Origin: GCA-003244245 sp050699515
GTDB taxonomy: Bacteria; Actinomycetota; Actinomycetes; Mycobacteriales; Pseudonocardiaceae
Length of the DNA: 64,000 nt
Assembly: GCA_050699515.1 (NCBI GenBank)
Contig: JBOHFF010000023.1
Span: 1 to 64,000, forward strand
Reading direction: 5' to 3'
Part shown: positions 18,096-27,583 of the stretch, piece after piece
Position numbering within the stretch: the stretch's first letter is position 1
How the letters are laid out: each line of letters opens with the position of its first letter
The notes under the pieces: model-generated
What the model was told of the DNA's origin: nothing
Database searches by the model: none
What the model saw: the letters and a program-made list of their open reading frames with translations, nothing else
Position numbers and translations under genes: made by a program

Positions 18096-19289
18096 TCACC
18101 GTGCGAGAAAATCGAGTACTCGGTTGATTGCCGCAAGCGCTGGCTGCAGATCACGACACAACTCCCTGAGCAACACAAGGACCACCAATGGCGACAGGAG
18201 CAAGGTTGGAATCGCCAGCTGCCACTCGATCATGACCATTGTCAGCATTGCCGCCACCGGTGTGAGACCAGCCGAGGCAAACGGCCGCAAAGCATGCACT
18301 GGCAGCCCGGATATGGTTACGGCGTCCCTGGTCGCGAGGCGCGGTAGCTGATCTTTGTGCGCGGTGAGAGAAGCCTCTGGTGCCATCAGGATCCGGTCGA
18401 TGATGCGATGCGAAAGCTCTCGCAGGACGGCGGTACTAGCGACCTGCGCACTACCGCTCGACCATCGCAGCGCCAGCGTGTGCGCGACGACCACCGCTAG
18501 CAGCGAGAGCAACGGCAGCCACGGTGACCTGCGCTGATCGAGCATCGACCAGACCACGGTGATCGCGAGGACGAGGCTGACGCCCTGCAACATGGCGGTG
18601 ACGATCGCAGCGATCACTGCCTTGCGCGCACTGCCGGGGTTGATCACCGAGCGTAGTCGCCCCATGGTCGCGCGGATACTCGCTCGAGCCTCCGTCGTGA
18701 ACTGCGGCGAGACGTCCGTGAGCTGGTGCCGGGTCAGCGCCGCTATGCAGCTACCGATGACGGGACCGAGCAGCAGGAAGGCCAGCACGTCGGCACCGGA
18801 GGTCATGAGCCCGGAGTTCATGAGCACTGTGCCGGCGGTAAGGACCACCGCGAGGATGGTCACCGGCGAGAACACGATCTCGGCCAACGCCATCGCCGTG
18901 CTGACCCGCCGGGTGTGCGCGCTGAAGACATCGTGAAAGCGATCGACCGTTGCCAGATGGTCGTGCCTGACCCTCTCGCTGCGATCAACAAAACCCAGCT
19001 GCGCGGTGCCGGCACCAACCCGATCCAGCAACTCTCCGACGGCGAACATCCCGGCGATGCGCGCCGCTGCCACCCGCCGGTTGACCAGTGCACCAGCCAC
19101 CAGCGGCACCGCAACAACTGCCGTCAATGCCGGATCCGCCCAGCTCATGAAGCCAAGCACGGCGGCCCCGGCCACGGTGGCGTCCAGCCGAGTGGCGCGT
19201 ACCGCTAGAGGGGGAACAACCAGCAAGAGTGTCAAGACCACCAGCCAGCACACCGCGCCAGCACGCCATTCGTCTTGGCCTAGCATCAT
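18096..19289 (-). CDS. ABC-exporter membrane-domain protein lacking its ATPase domain
   Basis: The protein has ~397 aa. Hydrophobic helices occur in two blocks: residues ~8-190 (AVCWLVVLTLLLVVPPLAV, ADPALTAVVAVPLVAGALV, VFSPVTILAVVLTAGTVLM) and ~235-390 (AVIAAIVTAMLQGVSLVLA, WLPLLSLLAVVVAHTLAL, AIPTLLLSPLVVLVLLREL). They look like the end of one exporter membrane domain joined to the beginning of another. No Walker A, signature or Walker B sequence is present where a nucleotide-binding domain would separate them. It starts 8 nt after the flavin reductase stop, so the two are co-transcribed. It is either a decayed exporter or a permease that borrows an ATPase. Confidence 0.6.
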   Translation of the reverse strand: MMLGQDEWRAGAVCWLVVLTLLLVVPPLAVRATRLDATVAGAAVLGFMSWADPALTAVVAVPLVAGALVNRRVAAARIAGMFAVGELLDRVGAGTAQLGFVDRSERVRHDHLATVDRFHDVFSAHTRRVSTAMALAEIVFSPVTILAVVLTAGTVLMNSGLMTSGADVLAFLLLGPVIGSCIAALTRHQLTDVSPQFTTEARASIRATMGRLRSVINPGSARKAVIAAIVTAMLQGVSLVLAITVVWSMLDQRRSPWLPLLSLLAVVVAHTLALRWSSGSAQVASTAVLRELSHRIIDRILMAPEASLTAHKDQLPRLATRDAVTISGLPVHALRPFASAGLTPVAAMLTMVMIEWQLAIPTLLLSPLVVLVLLRELCRDLQPALAAINRVLDFLAR

Positions 19290-19296
19290 GCTCGTC

Positions 19297-19797
19297 TCAC
19301 AGCTGGCGGGCTCCGTCCGGAGTGGCGGTGAGCGGCCAGGACAAATAGCGCCGTAACCCGTACAGCAGCGGGACACCAGCCGAGACACGAATGTCGAACA
19401 CACGGCCAATGACGATCCTGTGGTCACCCACTTGGACATCGCCGGCCACTTCGCAGGCGGCCACCGCGAATGCGTCACGGTGCAGGAACGGCAGCCCCGA
19501 CGGACTCCATAGCTGCCACGGCACCTCGGCGAATTTGTCGATGTGCGGCGAGGAAAAGACCGTCGCCGCGCGACGGCCACTGGCGTGCAGAAGATTCACG
19601 GCGAATCTCCTGCACGCCAGGGCAGCATGAAGTGTGCCGCCTCGCTCACGCAGGCAGACCAGAAGAGTGGGTGGGAAGAGCGTGACACTGGACAGCGAGG
19701 AGCAGGTCGCTCCCCGGGGGTGGCCTTCGCTGTCCATCGCGGTCACGACTGAGACACCGGTGGGGAACGAACTCATCAAGTCCCGGAAATGACCCAC
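19297..19797 (-). CDS. rebF: Flavin reductase, RebF-like partner of the halogenase
   Basis: The protein has ~166 aa from the GTG at 19797; the frame is open further upstream, and an ATG at 19776 is the other candidate. The family signature is strong: FPTGVSVVTAMDSEGHPRGA, TCSSLSSVTLFPPTLLVCL and FAVNLLHASGRRAA. These short-chain flavin reductases supply FADH2 or FMNH2 to two-component halogenases and monooxygenases. It lies directly downstream of a fragment of a halogenase start (19850-19966), as if a halogenase gene that once preceded it had been deleted. The ABC permease follows 8 nt later. Confidence 0.8.
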   Translation of the reverse strand: MGHFRDLMSSFPTGVSVVTAMDSEGHPRGATCSSLSSVTLFPPTLLVCLRERGGTLHAALACRRFAVNLLHASGRRAATVFSSPHIDKFAEVPWQLWSPSGLPFLHRDAFAVAACEVAGDVQVGDHRIVIGRVFDIRVSAGVPLLYGLRRYLSWPLTATPDGARQL

Positions 19798-19849
19798 GTC
19801 GGCCTGCTCGCTCGACGCCCGGACAGTCAGGTGCAGCGCACCGGTTCGG

Positions 19850-19966
19850 TCATCTGAATTCAACTCTTGGCACGTCCCGTCGGATCGGTGTACGATCGGC
19901 TGCTTGTTGCGATGGAGCGGCGGTGCCACCACCCAGAATGACAATCTTCCCGACCCGGTTGCCCAT
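19850..19966 (-). pseudogene. 5' remnant of a tryptophan halogenase gene
   Basis: From the ATG at 19966 the first ~17 codons read NRVGKIVILGGGTAA, the FAD-binding start of RebH-type halogenases. At about 19917 similarity ends and a stop follows at 19850. The first ~60 nt and part of the upstream region (20087-20125) match those of the larger halogenase pseudogene at 23366-23975. It is thus a second, almost completely deleted copy. Confidence 0.7.
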
Positions 19967-20086
19967 CTCGATACCCTCGTGATCAATCTCCTGGAAAATT
20001 GCTCAGCGTGAATCAACAGGACGACGCCGAGGTTATATTAAGAGGCTTCACCGCTGTGCGGTAGGCGTTGCGCAAATCGCTCGTTG

Positions 20087-20125
20087 AAACCCGCCTACTC
20101 GCGTAGGTTGGCAGCCCCTGATGAC
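20087..20125. repeat. Repeat shared by the two halogenase-remnant promoters
   Basis: It contains ctcgcgtaggttggcagcc and aligns with 24101-24140 at about the same distance upstream of a halogenase start. It indicates that the promoter was duplicated with the gene. It may include a regulator site. Confidence 0.5.
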
Positions 20126-20327
20126 CGCAGATGTCCGTAGCATCCCGTGACCCACAGCCACCACCGACTCCGCACCGGACTCCGGCGCCGCGGCCCCCTT
20201 GAGCTCGGTGGGCTCAGCCTGCTCGGTGTCGGTGCGAGAAGCTCGCCCGGCGCCCACCAGTTGGCTGATCATGGTGTCGAAACCTCGGCCGGCGGGCGAT
20301 CTCCAACCCTGTGACGCCACGTGGCCC

Positions 20328-23210
20328 TCAGCGAATTCCGGAGGTCTGCGCCTTATAACGGACCAGGTCGACGCGGGAGCTTATTTCCAGCTTGCGGTAG
20401 ATCTGCCGGAGATGGAATCCTACTGTGTGCGGGGAGACGAACATCTGGTTCGCCACCTGTCGGTTGGTCAGCCCGCTGGCAACCTGCTCAGCCACTTTCC
20501 GTTCGGTATTGGTGAGGCTATCCCAACCGGAGACCTGACGAGTGACGTGGACCCAATGACGCCGCCGGATCCCGAGGCGACGTAATCGACTCCTGATCCG
20601 CGCCGCGTCCCGCTCACTGCCAAGCGTGCAGTAGCCGCTCATCGCCCGTTCCAGGTCGCTGATCGCGGCTTCCCGGTCACCGCTGGCGAGGAGTTGCACG
20701 GCACGGTCCTCGAACGTCGACGCCCGGACCCACGGCTCCCGGTGGAGCTGGGTCACTTGCGCCAGGGCATCAATGTCGCAGTCCAGCAAGGCGCGGGCGT
20801 GCATTGCTCCGGCGCACACCGCGAGCAGATTCCGATTATGTTCCCGGAGGCTTTCCGCGGTGTCGGTAATCATTCCGGCGATATCCCGCATATCGGCTGC
20901 AAGCGCAGAACGCACGCACCAGGCCGCTGCCGCCGGGTCCTCCAGAATGAGCTCCCGGCGCGCCCCGGCGGTGACCAGGACCTGTTTCAGGATCTCCATT
21001 GCCGCGCGGGGACCGCTCTTCGCCTCGGTCAGCTGCGCGCTGAGCAGGAAGCGCATCGCCCACCATGGGCGGGAGGAGTTCCTGGGAAAGCGCTCCTCAA
21101 GCGCATGCAGGTGCTCCTTGGCCTGGGTGAGATCCCCCCGGCGCAGCGCGACGAGGGTCAGCACGCCCCACGCTTGCGGTGCAAGCATCGGCATACACCC
21201 GTCAGCCATCGCCGCGATCCCGGCCCTCGCATCCTCATCGGCGTCGTCGAGCCGGCCCTTCATCAGATGCACCGAGGCCCGAAGGATCGTGGGGACGGCG
21301 GCCGACGACATCGTGCCCGACATTTCCTCAGCTCCACGGGGGAAAGCACGGACAACCGCTATCGCGTCCTCGAGCTCGCCGACCTTGGTGAACATCGAGG
21401 CCAGAACCCACCGCGGGTCGAGCAACTGCACGCCCGTCGTGGCACAGTTGAGTTTGAGCGCATCATGGAGCGTTGACGTGGCCTTCTCTACCCGCCCCGC
21501 GCGCCACTGGTCCAAGGCGCGGACGGTCAGTGCACAAGCCTTAATAGCACGAGGGTGACCGTCGGATGCGCCGAGGATCTCATTGGCCCGCCGGAGCGCG
21601 GCGCTGTCATCGGTCAGGCAATAGGAGGAAAGGCGGGCGATCTCGGCTTGCACATGATGCTTGGACTCACCCGCCGCCACCTCCAACGCGTTGTGTGCGG
21701 CCCCCACCGCCTGGTGCGCCTTGCCCTGTAACAGCAGGGCAACCGACATCCAGGCGTGCAGCGAAGCGACGGCCTCGGCGTACGCGCCCGACGTCTGCCA
21801 CCCGAGCTCAACGATCTCTTTGATGGTGTCGTCGGCCAGACCGATTGCCCGATCTGGCCTGCTCGCTCGGACGAACGCCTCAACCGCAGTCGAGGCCAGC
21901 AAGACCCACTCGGGCTGTTCGGGGTTGAGCAACCCCATCCCTCGGGTTACCAGCGACGCCGCAGTCAATGGGTCGGAGGTCAGCAGCTCCTCGGCTGCTT
22001 GCGAGATGATCCGCACAGCCTCCGCGTCCCCGTGCTGCGCGCTGTGCACCAGGTGCAAGGCCGCAGCCCCCATCCCGTCGGGTTGAGAGAGCAGCATCGT
22101 CGCTGCCCGTCGATGGAGCAGGACACGCACGGGCGGTGGGATGGAATCGAGGACCACCCGCCAGACCGGCTCGCTGCGGAAGGCGAAGTCATTGGGTCGG
22201 CAGACCACGAGACCGCATTCGAGCGCCTCGTCCAGCATGGTCAGCAAACTTACCGCCGACTCGTCGAGCATCCTCGATAGGTCCGTCGGCGTGAAGGATG
22301 CTCCTAGCATCGCCGCCATCTTCAACGCTTTCTTGGTTGACGGCGAGAATGACCGCAGGCGCCGATGGACCGTCGCGGCGAACCGCTTGGGGACCGCCGG
22401 GGATCCCGCAGTCATAGACATGTCCGCGGGGGAAGTGAGCTTCAGATAGGCAGTACCGTCCACGACCTTCAAATCGCCGTCCTGAGCTAGGCCGTGAATC
22501 AGCTCGATCACCGCGCGGGGCAGGCTGCCAACGCCCTCTGCCAGTGCGACGACAGCCGGATCGGGAATCGCACCGAGACAGTCGGCCACAAGCTGGGTCA
22601 CCGCGCCGCCGGAGAGTGGATCAAGTTCCTGAATCCGCTCCACCCCAAGCCTAGCGAGATGGATTTCTACCGGACCGTACGACATGCCGTACCGTTCCGA
22701 CGTCAACGCAATTATCCAGACGATTGGACAGGTGTTCGTATTCGCGATGAGATCGTACAGAGCCAGCAGCGCACTCGGGTCAGCCCAATGCAGATCGTCG
22801 AGGGCGACGAGAGCAGGACCATGTTTAAGCACGCCCAGCAGCCAAGTCCTGGCTTCCCTGTCCGGAGCTGCGACCGCCATCGCACGGTGGCCATTCTCTG
22901 ATATACCCAGCCTCGAAAGCTGCAGGGGAGGAAGGCTCAGCACAAGGCAGTTTTTGGAACCGGGAACATCCAGGACTCCATTGACGACAAGGAAGCCGTC
23001 GCCGATCGCTATGTCGATCGCCTCGGCGAGCAGGCGTGTCTTGCCAGCTCCCGGCGCACCCTCCACCAGAAGGACCTTGCTCCGCCGGGCGTCCGCCGCA
23101 TCCCGGAGCGCAGTCTTTATATGATTTACCTGATTTTGTCGACCGCGCAGGGGACGCACTGACCGGCCCATTTCGCGCAGGGCTAAGTTACTTGATGAGA
23201 TCCTGCCCAT
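20328..23210 (-). CDS. LAL-type (ATP-binding LuxR) pathway regulator, RebR-like
   Basis: The protein has ~960 aa, typical for the LAL family. Walker A VEGAPGAGKTRLLAEA lies near residue 50 and a Walker B-like ALVALDDLHWADPS near residue 125. A long helical middle follows. The C-terminal LuxR helix-turn-helix is DSLTNTERKVAEQVASGLT NRQVANQMFVSPHTV-like (last ~65 residues). The ATG at 23210 is preferred (GGAAG upstream); an earlier in-frame start at 23282 is possible. LAL regulators activate many antibiotic clusters, including RebR of rebeccamycin. It sits between the two halogenase remnants and is the likely activator of the indolocarbazole genes. Confidence 0.8.
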   Translation of the reverse strand: MGRISSSNLALREMGRSVRPLRGRQNQVNHIKTALRDAADARRSKVLLVEGAPGAGKTRLLAEAIDIAIGDGFLVVNGVLDVPGSKNCLVLSLPPLQLSRLGISENGHRAMAVAAPDREARTWLLGVLKHGPALVALDDLHWADPSALLALYDLIANTNTCPIVWIIALTSERYGMSYGPVEIHLARLGVERIQELDPLSGGAVTQLVADCLGAIPDPAVVALAEGVGSLPRAVIELIHGLAQDGDLKVVDGTAYLKLTSPADMSMTAGSPAVPKRFAATVHRRLRSFSPSTKKALKMAAMLGASFTPTDLSRMLDESAVSLLTMLDEALECGLVVCRPNDFAFRSEPVWRVVLDSIPPPVRVLLHRRAATMLLSQPDGMGAAALHLVHSAQHGDAEAVRIISQAAEELLTSDPLTAASLVTRGMGLLNPEQPEWVLLASTAVEAFVRASRPDRAIGLADDTIKEIVELGWQTSGAYAEAVASLHAWMSVALLLQGKAHQAVGAAHNALEVAAGESKHHVQAEIARLSSYCLTDDSAALRRANEILGASDGHPRAIKACALTVRALDQWRAGRVEKATSTLHDALKLNCATTGVQLLDPRWVLASMFTKVGELEDAIAVVRAFPRGAEEMSGTMSSAAVPTILRASVHLMKGRLDDADEDARAGIAAMADGCMPMLAPQAWGVLTLVALRRGDLTQAKEHLHALEERFPRNSSRPWWAMRFLLSAQLTEAKSGPRAAMEILKQVLVTAGARRELILEDPAAAAWCVRSALAADMRDIAGMITDTAESLREHNRNLLAVCAGAMHARALLDCDIDALAQVTQLHREPWVRASTFEDRAVQLLASGDREAAISDLERAMSGYCTLGSERDAARIRSRLRRLGIRRRHWVHVTRQVSGWDSLTNTERKVAEQVASGLTNRQVANQMFVSPHTVGFHLRQIYRKLEISSRVDLVRYKAQTSGIR

Positions 23211-23365
23211 CCGGTCTTCCACCCCATCTAAGCTCCGTAGCCACGTTGAACCCCCAGAGCTAATGCCCACCGTTGCCGCCAACTATTGAGCCGAGTTTCT
23301 CACCCACACGCAAGCGCAGCGCAAGCGCCGCACCACCGGAGCAGAAAGATCCACAGTGCGACCGG

Positions 23366-23975
23366 CTACCTATTGTGCAGGATACGGAGATACTCGACTG
23401 TTGTCGGCAAATTTCGGGTCATCTCGCGCTGCTTGTGCTTGACGTCTTCGAACAGGCGCTTGGCGTCCTGTACAGCGCAGGGACGGTGCAACAGGGACGG
23501 GAGGGGAGCGTCTGGCAGCAACCCGAGCCCGGCAAAGACACAGTAGTAGCTGCCGTTGGTCCAGAAGTTCCGGAACTCCGCGTCGAAGTTGGTATAGTAC
23601 GTGGGTTCATCAACAACTGGTGCGTTGATGGCCAGCCCGGCCTTGTATCGTGCGATCTTGTCCCGGATCTGCGGTGTCAGGTTGAGTTCCTTGGTTGCGC
23701 ATCGCCTCCGGTGCACCAGTTGATGTACTTGATAGCCATCTTGAAGCTGGCGTTGCACTGGGGCATCCAGTCCTTCTCCTTCAGCCCGAGAAAATCGAAG
23801 AAGACCGTCTGCAGGTTCGGAACCGTCGCCTCGCCGACGCCGATCTTAGGGATGCTGGGCGCTTCAAGCACCGTGATGGAGGTCGTCTCGCCGAGCATCT
23901 TCGCCAGGTAGGACGCGGTCATCCAGCCGGCAGTGCCACCACCCAGATGACAATCTTCTCGATTCGGTTGTCCAT
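23366..23975 (-). pseudogene. rebH: RebH-like tryptophan 7-type halogenase with internal deletion
   Basis: The ATG at 23975 has GAGGAG upstream. The N-terminal ~95 codons match RebH: GGGTAGWMTASYLAKML, IGVGEATVPNLQTVFFDFLG and CNASFKMAIKYINW with the catalytic lysine. A one-base loss near codon 10 (in the region before GGGTAG) shifts the frame. After the WCTGGDA region it jumps to the C terminus, RDKIARYKAGLAINAPVVD, FRNFWTNGSYYCVFAGLGL and LPTTVEYLRILH, ending near 23366. About 330 of ~530 residues are missing, including the WxWxIP motif and the catalytic glutamate. The gene is non-functional. It lies on the same strand as the regulator, just upstream of it. Confidence 0.9.
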
Positions 23976-24100
23976 CTCGATACTCCTCGTGATCAAGTGC
24001 CGTCGAAGCCTGCCCCGCTGTTGACCGACAGAGATGCCGCTGACATGTATTATCTCGGACCGAGCATTGCTCTGCCGCTGAGCATCGTGACCGATCTGCG

Positions 24101-24140
24101 AAACCCACTCGCGTGCGTAGGTTGGCAGTCACCGACCTGA
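24101..24140. repeat. Partner of the halogenase-promoter repeat
   Basis: Matches 20087-20125 (aaaccc...gcgtaggttggcag core). It is located ~125-165 bp upstream of the RebH-like pseudogene start, and it also lies in the divergent region before the rebC-like gene. Confidence 0.5.
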
Positions 24141-24336
24141 TCGCTGGGGGGGCCGGCTCCGTCGAAGCGTGCGCACAGCCGTCAACGCGAGGGATGCGGG
24201 GACCGGTACCACTGACAATACTGTGCATGATGTTGGTGCCAGTATGACCGCGGGGAGACGACTGGGCAGTTCAGTAGCGTGGAGAATCACGAAGTACCGG
24301 GCAACCAAATCAGTCGTAAGAGAAAGGACAGCACCG

Positions 24337-25968
24337 GTGGGTAAGAAAAACTATCAGACTGACGTCTTGATCGTCGGAGGGGGCCCGGTCGGGATGTCGC
24401 TGGGTCTCGACCTCCGAGCTCGCGGTGTTGATTTTCTGCTTCTGGAGGCGACCGACGGGCAGGTCGACCATCCGAAGGTGGGTGCGGTCGGGCCGCGGTC
24501 AATGGAGTTCTTCCGCGGGTGGGGCCTCGCAGACCGTATCCGCAGCGCTGGCTGGCCCGACGACCACTCTCTTGACGTGGCGTGGGTGACCGCGGTCGGC
24601 AAGCACGAGATCTACCGAATCCACTTCGGCACAGCAGGCACCCGTCCGGTACCCGACCACACACCCGAAGCCGATCAGGTGTGCCCACAGCACTGGCTGG
24701 CACCCTTGCTCACCGACGCCCTCGGGGTACACCCCGAGGGCCCAATCCGGTTCCGCTGGCGAGTGGACGGCATCACCCAACACGACGATAAGATCGTGGC
24801 GACGGTGACGGCGCTGACCTCTGGGGATACTGTCACCGTAGAAGCAGCCTATGCCGTCGCGTGTGACGGCACGAGTTCCCCGATCCGCAAAGCCTGCGGC
24901 GTGGATGCGCCGTCCCGCTACCAGGGCCAAGTGTTCCGTAACATTTTATTCCGGGCACCCCGACTCCGCGCACAGCTCGGCGAATCTCATGCGCTGGTGT
25001 ACTTTCTGACCGCACCACCAATGCTGCGCTACCCACTGCGGTCGATGGACGGCGACGCGCTCTACAGACTCACCGCGCCAGGTGAGGACAGCTCGACGAC
25101 CAAAAGCCCGGAGGAGTTGCTACGTATGGCGATCGCCCTGGACACTCCGCTCCAGGTGCTATCCGACGCTCCGTGGCACCTGACGCACCGCGTGGCTGAT
25201 CACTACCGGGTTGGACGCATTGTGTTCGCCGGGGATGCGGCACATACGCTGCCCCCGTCCGGTGGGTTCGGGATGAACACCGGCATCGCCGACGCGGCCG
25301 ACCTCGGATGGAAGCTAGACGCCGTGCTGGCAGGCTGGGCAGGTCCGCACCTACTGGACAGCTACGAGGCCGAACGAATGCCGGTAGCGGAGGCGAGCCT
25401 CGAACAGTCCAACCGCAACATGGATAAGACGGTTCGCCGCGAGTTGCCACCGGAAATCGTGCTCGACAACGCCGAAGGAATTCTGGCTAGGCGGGCTCTA
25501 GCAGCCCGCCTAGAGGCCGGTGAAGTACGCCGCGAGTTCGACGCCCCGGATATTCATTTCGGCTACCGCTACCGGTCGGGACTTATCGTGACTGACCCGA
25601 CCGAGGACGGAACCGAGACCTGGTCCTCCAGCGCGCTACCCGGCGGACGGGCCCCGCACGCGTGGCTGCGCCCTGGGATGTCGACCGTGGACCTGTTTGG
25701 CTCAGGTTTCGTGCTGCTGTCCTTCCAGCCGTCGCCGCACACGGAGCGGTTCCAGCGTGCCTTTGCGGCCTGCGCGGTCCCGCTGACGGTGCAGGAGGTC
25801 CGCGCCGACGATGCCGCACGACTCTACGGACGTCCACATGTGCTGGTCCGTCCAGACGGTCACGTCGCGTGGCGCGGGATCGAGCTACCGGACAATCCCC
25901 ACGCCTTGGTGAACCTTGTTCGAGGTGGAAGCGAGAAGCAACCTGAGTTGCTCGCCATGGTCACGTGA
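24337..25968 (+). CDS. rebC: RebC/StaC-like FAD monooxygenase of indolocarbazole biosynthesis
   Basis: The protein has 543 aa. It matches RebC throughout by eye: DVLIVGGGPVGMSLGLDL, GAVGPRSMEFFRGWGLADRI, CPQHWLAPLLTDALG, VFRNILFRAPRLRAQLGE, FAGDAAHTLPPSGGFGMNTG and HVLVRPDGHVAWRG. With RebP it converts chromopyrrolic acid to the indolocarbazole core. RebC gives the 7-oxo aglycone and StaC the 7-deoxy form; which applies here cannot be decided without structure-level comparison. The GTG at 24337 has AAAGGA upstream; a longer frame to 24169 exists but looks non-coding. It is followed 43 nt later by the intact halogenase in the same operon. Confidence 0.9.
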   Translation: MGKKNYQTDVLIVGGGPVGMSLGLDLRARGVDFLLLEATDGQVDHPKVGAVGPRSMEFFRGWGLADRIRSAGWPDDHSLDVAWVTAVGKHEIYRIHFGTAGTRPVPDHTPEADQVCPQHWLAPLLTDALGVHPEGPIRFRWRVDGITQHDDKIVATVTALTSGDTVTVEAAYAVACDGTSSPIRKACGVDAPSRYQGQVFRNILFRAPRLRAQLGESHALVYFLTAPPMLRYPLRSMDGDALYRLTAPGEDSSTTKSPEELLRMAIALDTPLQVLSDAPWHLTHRVADHYRVGRIVFAGDAAHTLPPSGGFGMNTGIADAADLGWKLDAVLAGWAGPHLLDSYEAERMPVAEASLEQSNRNMDKTVRRELPPEIVLDNAEGILARRALAARLEAGEVRREFDAPDIHFGYRYRSGLIVTDPTEDGTETWSSSALPGGRAPHAWLRPGMSTVDLFGSGFVLLSFQPSPHTERFQRAFAACAVPLTVQEVRADDAARLYGRPHVLVRPDGHVAWRGIELPDNPHALVNLVRGGSEKQPELLAMVT

Positions 25969-26011
25969 TGGGCACCAACATCAGAAGCTGATGAGGTAGG
26001 CGGGGTGCAAG

Positions 26012-27550
26012 ATGATTAAATCCGTTGTGATTGTGGGCGGCGGTACAGCGGGCTGGATGACAGCTGCCTATCTGAAGGCCGCTTTCAGTCACCGGCTTGA
26101 CGTCACTCTGGTGGAGTCGTCCACGGTGGGCCGAATCGGCGTCGGTGAGGCCACTTTCAGCACGATTCGTCACTTCTTCGACTACCTTGGCCTGGACGAG
26201 ATTGAATGGTTGCCGAAGTGTGAGGGTAGCTATAAGCTGGGCATCCGGTTCGAGAATTGGGACAGGCCAGGAAGTTATTTTTATCACCCATTCGAACGAC
26301 TGAGGAATGTCTGTGGTTTTTCGATGGCCGAATGGTGGCTCAAGATCGGCAACCAGACTGAGACGTTCGACCGCGAGTGCTTCATCACCGCGGCACTGTG
26401 CGAGGCCAGGCGGTCACCACGCCTCCTTGACGGACGTTTGTTCACCGGCGACCTCGATGGCGCCTTTGGTCGCTCGACACTAGCGGAACAGCGGGCGCAA
26501 TTCCCTTACGCCTACCACTTCGACGCCGACAAGGTCGCCCAGTTTCTGAGGTGCCACAGCGTCGACCGCGGAGTACGCCATGTGGTAGACGACGTGGTGC
26601 ACACGGCACAGGATCAGCGAGGCTGGATCACCCACGTCGTTACCCGGGGCAACGGTAACCTTGCAGCCGATTTGTTCATCGACTGCACTGGCTGGCAGGC
26701 GATACTGATCAACAAGGTGCTCGGTGAGCCTTTCTTGTCCTTTCAGGACATGCTGCCGAACAACCGGGCTGTGGCAATTCGAGTACCGCGCGAAGATCCC
26801 ACCCAAATTAATCCTTACACGACTGCCCTCGCCATGGAGGCGGGCTGGTTGTGGACTATCCCGCTGTTGCACCGCGACGGCAATGGTTACGTCTACTCCG
26901 ACGAGTTCTGCTCCCCAGAACAGGCCGAACAAGCCCTTCGCAATCATGTCGCACCCAGAGGCGATGACCTCGATGTCAACCATATCATGATGCGGGTGGG
27001 CCGCAGCCGGCGATCGTGGGTGAAGAACTGTGTCGCAATCGGGCTGTCCAGCACCTTCGTAGAACCGTTGGAATCCACCGGAATATTCTTCATCCAGCAC
27101 GGAATCGAGCAACTGGTCAAGCACCTCCCAGACCAGCGGTGGGATGTCGAGCTCGTTCGCGGCTACAACACCCGGGTCGCCCACGCCGTGGACGGCGTGA
27201 AGGAATTCCTTGTCCTGCACTACCGCGCTGCGGGCAGGGACGACAATCAATACTGGAAAGCAGCAAAAGTCAGGAAATCCCCGGACGGTCTCCATGAGCG
27301 GCTAGCGCAGGCAAAGTCTTACCTGTGGGACGAGGACACGATCTACCCCTATTATCACGGATTCGAATCCTATTCGTGGAACACGATCTTGCTGGGGCTG
27401 GGCAACCGTCCGAGTCGGCCCCGCCCCGCTCTGACCCACATCGATTCATCCACAGCCAGTGCGGAGTTCGCCAGGCTGCACGCCCAGAGCCGCCATCTAA
27501 TTAAGGTGCTTCCCAGTTGCTACGAGTACCTCGCGCAGCTCAGCGGCTAG
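26012..27550 (+). CDS. FAD-dependent tryptophan halogenase, PyrH-like (5-halogenase clade)
   Basis: The protein has 512 aa, the family length. FAD-binding GGGTAG is at residues 9-14, catalytic Lys75 in GSYKLGIRFENW, GWLWTIP at 278-284 and Glu354 in FVEPLESTG. Lys75 and Glu354 are at the same numbers as in PyrH. Similarity to PyrH is extensive: YFYHPFERLR, STLAEQRAQFPYAYHFDAD, GVKEFLVLHY, DTIYPYYHGFE. It is clearly different from RebH. It should chlorinate free L-tryptophan at C5, using reduced flavin from the RebF-like reductase. The clade assignment is from remembered sequences and needs alignment. All catalytic residues are intact, in contrast to the two RebH-like remnants nearby. Confidence 0.9.
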   Translation: MIKSVVIVGGGTAGWMTAAYLKAAFSHRLDVTLVESSTVGRIGVGEATFSTIRHFFDYLGLDEIEWLPKCEGSYKLGIRFENWDRPGSYFYHPFERLRNVCGFSMAEWWLKIGNQTETFDRECFITAALCEARRSPRLLDGRLFTGDLDGAFGRSTLAEQRAQFPYAYHFDADKVAQFLRCHSVDRGVRHVVDDVVHTAQDQRGWITHVVTRGNGNLAADLFIDCTGWQAILINKVLGEPFLSFQDMLPNNRAVAIRVPREDPTQINPYTTALAMEAGWLWTIPLLHRDGNGYVYSDEFCSPEQAEQALRNHVAPRGDDLDVNHIMMRVGRSRRSWVKNCVAIGLSSTFVEPLESTGIFFIQHGIEQLVKHLPDQRWDVELVRGYNTRVAHAVDGVKEFLVLHYRAAGRDDNQYWKAAKVRKSPDGLHERLAQAKSYLWDEDTIYPYYHGFESYSWNTILLGLGNRPSRPRPALTHIDSSTASAEFARLHAQSRHLIKVLPSCYEYLAQLSG

Positions 27551-27583
27551 CAGGCTCGACGCACAACAGCGGTGCCGTCACTG

